64,000 nt of DNA, taken from the NCBI RefSeq assembly GCF_001696455.1, contig NZ_MAUJ01000001.1:1736001-1800000 (forward strand). Reading direction: 5' to 3'. Made by a program: the position numbers and the translations under genes. Within the stretch, counting starts at the first letter, position 1; each line of letters starts with the position of its first letter. Below are positions 60,757-64,000 of the stretch, in pieces. Below the pieces are notes generated by a model. The model did not search any database. It saw only the letters and a program-made list of their open reading frames with translations, and was not told where the DNA came from. The stretch comes from Pseudoalteromonas luteoviolacea. Lineage in GTDB: Bacteria > Pseudomonadota > Gammaproteobacteria > Enterobacterales > Alteromonadaceae.

Positions 60757-60826
60757 ATAGTGATCACTATAAAAACCATAATATAGCGATCACTATATTG
60801 TCAATGCATTTTATAGTGATCGCTAT
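60757..60826. promoter_or_regulatory. Three palindromic operators between tautomerase and TetR genes
   Basis: ATAGTGATCACTAT at 60757-60770, ATAGCGATCACTAT at 60783-60796 and ATAGTGATCGCTAT at 60813-60826, centres 26 and 30 bases apart, with a further half-site near 60838. The arrangement fits a TetR-family dimer binding three times and controlling both divergent promoters. Confidence 0.85.
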
Positions 60827-60871
60827 TTTTAAATGTTATAGTGACACTTGTTGTGAATAGAGGAGGCCTTC

Positions 60872-61426
60872 ATGCCAAGTAAAAAAGAGCAGACACATCA
60901 ACGAATTTTGGAATCAATGCACAAAACCTTTAGACAAAATGGCTATGATGGTGCTGGAGTTAACAGCTTAGCCAATGGCGCGGGTGTGACATCAGGTGCT
61001 TTTTATGCTCATTTTGGCTCTAAACCGAATGCTTTTAGAGAAGTTGTCACTGAAGGTGTGAACCAATTAGACTCTGCGCTACAAAGCTTTCAAGAGCGCC
61101 ACGGCGATCAATGGTTAGATAAATTTATTTCTTTTTATTTGCAGGAAAAACGATGCAGTGATTTAAGTGAAAGCTGCGCTCTACAAAGCTTAACACCAGA
61201 GGTAATTCGCGCTGATGACGAGACTCGCTCAACTTTCGAAGCGTCGCTGCTTAAAGTTGTCGAGACCTTTGAACAAGGCACAAAAGAGCGGAACGATTTA
61301 AATACTTGGGCAACATTGGCTACCTTAATCGGCGGTGTTACTTTGGCGCGTGCAGTTAAAGATCCGCAGGTGGCTGAGGAAATTGCCACGTCTGTTCAGC
61401 AGCATATTATCCCTAAACCTGAATGA
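60872..61426 (+). CDS. TetR/AcrR-family transcriptional regulator
   Basis: 184 residues with the N-terminal TetR helix-turn-helix: RILESMHKTFRQNGYDGAGVNSLANGAGVTSGAFYAHFGSKPNAFREVV. C-terminal ligand domain with several Cys (CSDLSESC). GGAGG lies just before ATG 60872. It probably represses itself and the divergent tautomerase gene through the three palindromes. Confidence 0.92.
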   Translation: MPSKKEQTHQRILESMHKTFRQNGYDGAGVNSLANGAGVTSGAFYAHFGSKPNAFREVVTEGVNQLDSALQSFQERHGDQWLDKFISFYLQEKRCSDLSESCALQSLTPEVIRADDETRSTFEASLLKVVETFEQGTKERNDLNTWATLATLIGGVTLARAVKDPQVAEEIATSVQQHIIPKPE

Positions 61427-61879
61427 ACCAATGAGATTCGCTCATAGAGTTTTCGATTAGAACCTAGTAAAACATCAATTATTATTTTCTAGGTTTTTAC
61501 TTTTGAATTTTTTATTAAATCTATATGATAAGTTAGTTACACGGACTGTTGTAATTCAATCATATTCCGTTTTAAAACAGAAAATACAGATAAGAACACG
61601 ACAGCGTCTATATACCTAAACAGCCGCTTTTAGGGTTTTTGCACATCCATTTCAAGTTATAAAATAATTAATAGTCATAAATTCAGAGATGTTTTTAGCA
61701 AAGCCTGACCTCTCAAAAACATTAATATTTTAATACCAACAAGAAATAAAATATCAATAATGTAGTAATGAACCTACACGAAATAAGGTTAAAAGATAGT
61801 TTTCCCACATTTACATATAGACGAAAAACAAACAACTTTAACAACCAAAAAACACCTAAATAAATCTCAAAGGAAATAT
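61427..61879. other. Intergenic, 453 bp
   Basis: Holds a weak terminator (AACCTAG..CTAGGTTTTT, 61461-61499) for the TetR gene and the promoter region of the 61880 gene. No gene seen. Confidence 0.4.
61461..61499 (+). terminator. Weak intrinsic terminator of the TetR gene
   Basis: Seven-base stem AACCTAG / CTAGGTT followed by TTTT, with a 21-base loop. Low strength. Confidence 0.35.
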
Positions 61880-62899
61880 ATGAAATTGCTATTACTACCA
61901 ATTAGCGCATTACTTGCTAGTAACTTTGCTTTAGCTCAAACTACACTAGAAGGAAATTATATTCTCACAACCGATAACCTGCAAAATGGTGTTATTGAGG
62001 CCGGCACATCTCAAGAGATCGCAATTATAGGAGACAAAGTACATTTTATGTCTCAAACTGCCACTCAATTTTTGTCTGGTAATTCTTCAATAGTGGGTAA
62101 CGTTATTGACTTCAAGTTATCTGATAAAATTCCCTCAAATACTCAGTACTTCTTAGGAAACGTAGATGTTCAAGGTAACTACAGTGGTACTTGGTTTGCC
62201 GAAAATGGCTCCAAAGGTGACTGGACACTCAGTGCCCTTCAATCAAATGCGGCAACGAGTTGTAAGGACATTTTAGATGCAGGGCTTAGTCAAGGTGATG
62301 GTGTATACGACATTACAACCGTTTCGGGTGAAACGCTGAGTGTGTATTGTGATATGACTAGAGATGGGGGTGGCTGGACCTTAGTCGGTAGCTACCCTGC
62401 AAGTGAGACAGGCGGGATTTACCGTATTGAACAATATGGAAGTATTCCAGAAACAGATCCGAATAATGTCACCAAGCTTTGGCTATACAAAGGGGAGTTG
62501 AGTGTTTTCTCTGATGTAAAAGAACAAGTAAGTTGTTCAACGCTTGATTGTGGAGATGGCTACAATGTATATGGTACAAATTTCACTTCAAGAGAGCTTG
62601 AACTTGTAAGATATAACTGGGGTGCTAAAGACAGAGTTGAGTTAATGCCCAAAAACTCTGATAAGCCTAGTTGTACGACTTCTTTAGAACCAGGTGCAAT
62701 CGTGTATGAAGGGTGTGTTGGCACAGCTTACATTGGTGGAAACGTCGCAGATACGACAGTAGGTTGGCAAGGCGATGTGCTTGCTTCTCATTGTTGGGTT
62801 GCGACCGGAACATACAAACCAGGCTCTAAAGGTTCGGCGATTTGTAGCAAGGGCAGTTTACCAAACGGGACGCAATGGGCTTTACTTTGGATGAGGTAA
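61880..62899 (+). CDS. Secreted fibrinogen-like-domain protein (339 aa)
   Basis: Signal peptide KLLLLPISALLASNFALA. After a ~110-residue beta-rich N-terminal part comes a fibrinogen-like start: SCKDILDAGLSQGDGVYDI..., SVYCDMTRDGGGWTLVG (about 131-174), with further Cys (CSTLDCGDGYN; SCTTSLEP; HCWVATGTYKPGSKGSAICS) that may form disulfides and a W-rich C-terminus. In bacteria such domains are usually carbohydrate- or surface-binding. AAAGGAAA upstream of ATG 61880. Confidence 0.8.
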   Translation: MKLLLLPISALLASNFALAQTTLEGNYILTTDNLQNGVIEAGTSQEIAIIGDKVHFMSQTATQFLSGNSSIVGNVIDFKLSDKIPSNTQYFLGNVDVQGNYSGTWFAENGSKGDWTLSALQSNAATSCKDILDAGLSQGDGVYDITTVSGETLSVYCDMTRDGGGWTLVGSYPASETGGIYRIEQYGSIPETDPNNVTKLWLYKGELSVFSDVKEQVSCSTLDCGDGYNVYGTNFTSRELELVRYNWGAKDRVELMPKNSDKPSCTTSLEPGAIVYEGCVGTAYIGGNVADTTVGWQGDVLASHCWVATGTYKPGSKGSAICSKGSLPNGTQWALLWMR

Positions 62900-62923
62900 A
62901 AATCTCATAGCTACATCTAAACA

Positions 62924-62948
62924 AAAGCAGCTCCACGAGAGCTGCTTT
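62924..62948 (+). terminator. Intrinsic terminator after the fibrinogen-like gene
   Basis: Stem AAAGCAGCTC / GAGCTGCTTT with a five-base loop, 25 bases after the stop; T run short. Confidence 0.6.
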
Positions 62949-63112
62949 GACTTTATGGCTATGGCCTATTCAACTACTTGCTACATAAGGATAAAAACAA
63001 TCTTTCAAACGACTAGCTGCGTGTTCTTATACTAAATTTCAACAAGCTTAGTGCTTTGAAAAAGCTGACCATTACAACCATGTCATGGTCTGTGTGTAGT
63101 TTCACAAGCTCG

Positions 63113-63400
63113 CTATTCAAGCAAAAATGACAGGCGTTCGTCACTTTTAGAAACTGCCAACTCTGTAATTTCGGGTTTTACCACCCCTTCAATCACAAAT
63201 GGGTCCTCAGCAATAATGCTTTCAAGTTCCATTTGGCCAACACCAATGGCTATTATTGCACCACCTCCACTTGGCTTAATGCTGCCAGAGAGAATAAAAA
63301 CCCCTTTCTCAAACCAAGTTTGCAACCAAGCTTTGTGGCCTTCCATATAATCTTTTGCCAAAGATTTGTTATCAGAAAACTTTAATTTAACTATAAACAT
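63113..63400 (-). CDS. YciI-family protein (95 aa)
   Basis: YciI/YCII fold: N-terminal FIVKLKFSDNKSLAKDYMEGHKAWLQTW with the conserved His, ILSGSIKPSGGGAIIAIGVGQMELESIIAEDPF. Small cytoplasmic protein of the dimeric alpha-beta barrel type; family function varies (possible redox or catabolic enzyme). ATG 63398-63400 behind GGAGC. Confidence 0.88.
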   Translation of the reverse strand: MFIVKLKFSDNKSLAKDYMEGHKAWLQTWFEKGVFILSGSIKPSGGGAIIAIGVGQMELESIIAEDPFVIEGVVKPEITELAVSKSDERLSFLLE

Positions 63401-63510
63401 GTATTTGCTCCTTCAATTAACATCTAAGTCTTTGTGATTTGATTTATTTGTAATATAAAACTTCGCTCCACGGTCATCGCGAATTAGCTTTATAAAACCT
63501 CTAAAAGGAT

Positions 63511-64000
63511 CTATTCAACCTTGAACCTCAATACCGTTTTTAATTTTTCTGGTGCAACTTTTCTCACATCCGATAGGTAAATCTCTCTGTGCACTTTAGA
63601 CACTCTCACCAATCCATTCTGATTTGCAAACGCTTCCATGATTTCAAAAGTTTCTTGTTCGTCTTCAAAAGGGCCTATGTGAAGCATTTGGATACACTTT
63701 TCATCAGCCATAGATTCAAACCGTATGAGATCTAGTAATGGACTTGGCTTTTTCTCTTTTGTGGCAACGAGTACATTCTCAAACAAACTGTTAGTTACAA
63801 ACTTCGGTTGCCGGATCATCAATTGATAAATCAAATCTTCTTTTGCAATAGAGCCAGTGAAGTGCGTTTTGGCTGCATCATTTATATCCCAAGTACCTTC
63901 AAGCGGGTATACAGTATAATCGCAATATGCATGTGGTTTATTCGCTCTCTGCTTTAAGCGCATCTTGATGCCATAAGCCACTGAATACAACGCACCAATA
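63511..64000 (-). CDS. GyrI-like small-molecule-binding protein, partial (5' end outside window)
   Basis: The minus frame stays open to the right edge. Visible region matches GyrI-like domains: GALYSVAYGIKMRLKQ, VYPLEGTWDI, KEDLIYQLMIRQPKFVT, RFESMADEKCIQMLHIGPFEDEQETFEIM, HREIYLSDVRKVAPEKLKTVLRFKV. This last block (HxEIYLxDxRKxxPEKLKTxLR) is typical of stand-alone GyrI-like proteins. Complete length ~210 residues in relatives, so ~45 N-terminal residues are missing. Confidence 0.88.
   Translation of the reverse strand, partial: IGALYSVAYGIKMRLKQRANKPHAYCDYTVYPLEGTWDINDAAKTHFTGSIAKEDLIYQLMIRQPKFVTNSLFENVLVATKEKKPSPLLDLIRFESMADEKCIQMLHIGPFEDEQETFEIMEAFANQNGLVRVSKVHREIYLSDVRKVAPEKLKTVLRFKVE

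Overview
The window reads as chromosomal DNA of an AT-rich marine gammaproteobacterium, most likely Pseudoalteromonas or a close Alteromonadales/Vibrio relative. This is inferred from the gene content: a chromosomal integron, a secreted ExeM/NucH-type nuclease with a GlyGly-CTERM tail, a TonB-dependent receptor, and a chitin-binding secreted protease. No rRNA, tRNA, CRISPR array or insertion sequence was seen.

Positions 1-24180 are the inner part of a sedentary chromosomal integron. About 50 small genes, all on the minus strand, are separated by 48 attC recombination sites of roughly 50-120 bp. Each site starts TAACGC (or a variant) and usually ends GTTA, and that GTTA often carries the stop codon of the gene on its right. 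The array continues past the left edge. Most cassette products are unknown. Recognisable ones include two immunity-type proteins (Imm53, dead; Imm8-like), a DUF1203 protein, a DUF6678-like protein, an EF-Tu domain-3-like protein, a TonB C-terminal-domain lipoprotein, a Sel1-repeat protein, a GNAT acetyltransferase (broken), a CPCC zinc protein (frameshifted) and a HEPN-like protein. Many others are predicted lipoproteins, secreted proteins or small membrane proteins. Several cassettes are decaying.

At 24180-24800 lie the expected attI end and a wrecked integron integrase gene on the plus strand. Its N-terminal part is still readable (from 24405) but is broken by at least two frameshifts, and the catalytic C-terminal half is gone. 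The array is therefore probably no longer mobilised by its own integrase.

Positions 25058-64000 look like ordinary chromosome. They hold an AraC regulator with azlC/azlD (branched-chain amino acid export) and an 8-kb gene for a 2674-residue secreted protein that joins an endonuclease I domain and an exonuclease/endonuclease/phosphatase domain with many Ig/cadherin-like repeats. Next come an epimerase, a rhomboid-family protease, a methyltransferase, a secreted phospholipase A2-like protein, a Cys-rich exported protein next to a His-rich TonB-dependent receptor, and a trypsin-like protease with PKD and chitin-binding domains. After these are an M3 peptidyl-dipeptidase (dcp) split by a frameshift, a Tat-exported beta-helix protein, a decayed coq7 copy, DUF2834 and DUF4291 proteins, a mini RTX protein, a HEAT-repeat membrane protein and a DUF4105 (Lnb-like) gene with a partner lipoprotein. 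The right end holds a MerR regulator operon, a tautomerase/TetR divergent pair with three operator palindromes, a fibrinogen-like secreted protein, a YciI protein and a GyrI-like protein cut by the right edge.

Four genes (11657, 19551, 37143, 47324) are broken by single small indels in or near short repeats, so either true decay or assembly error must be considered for those.
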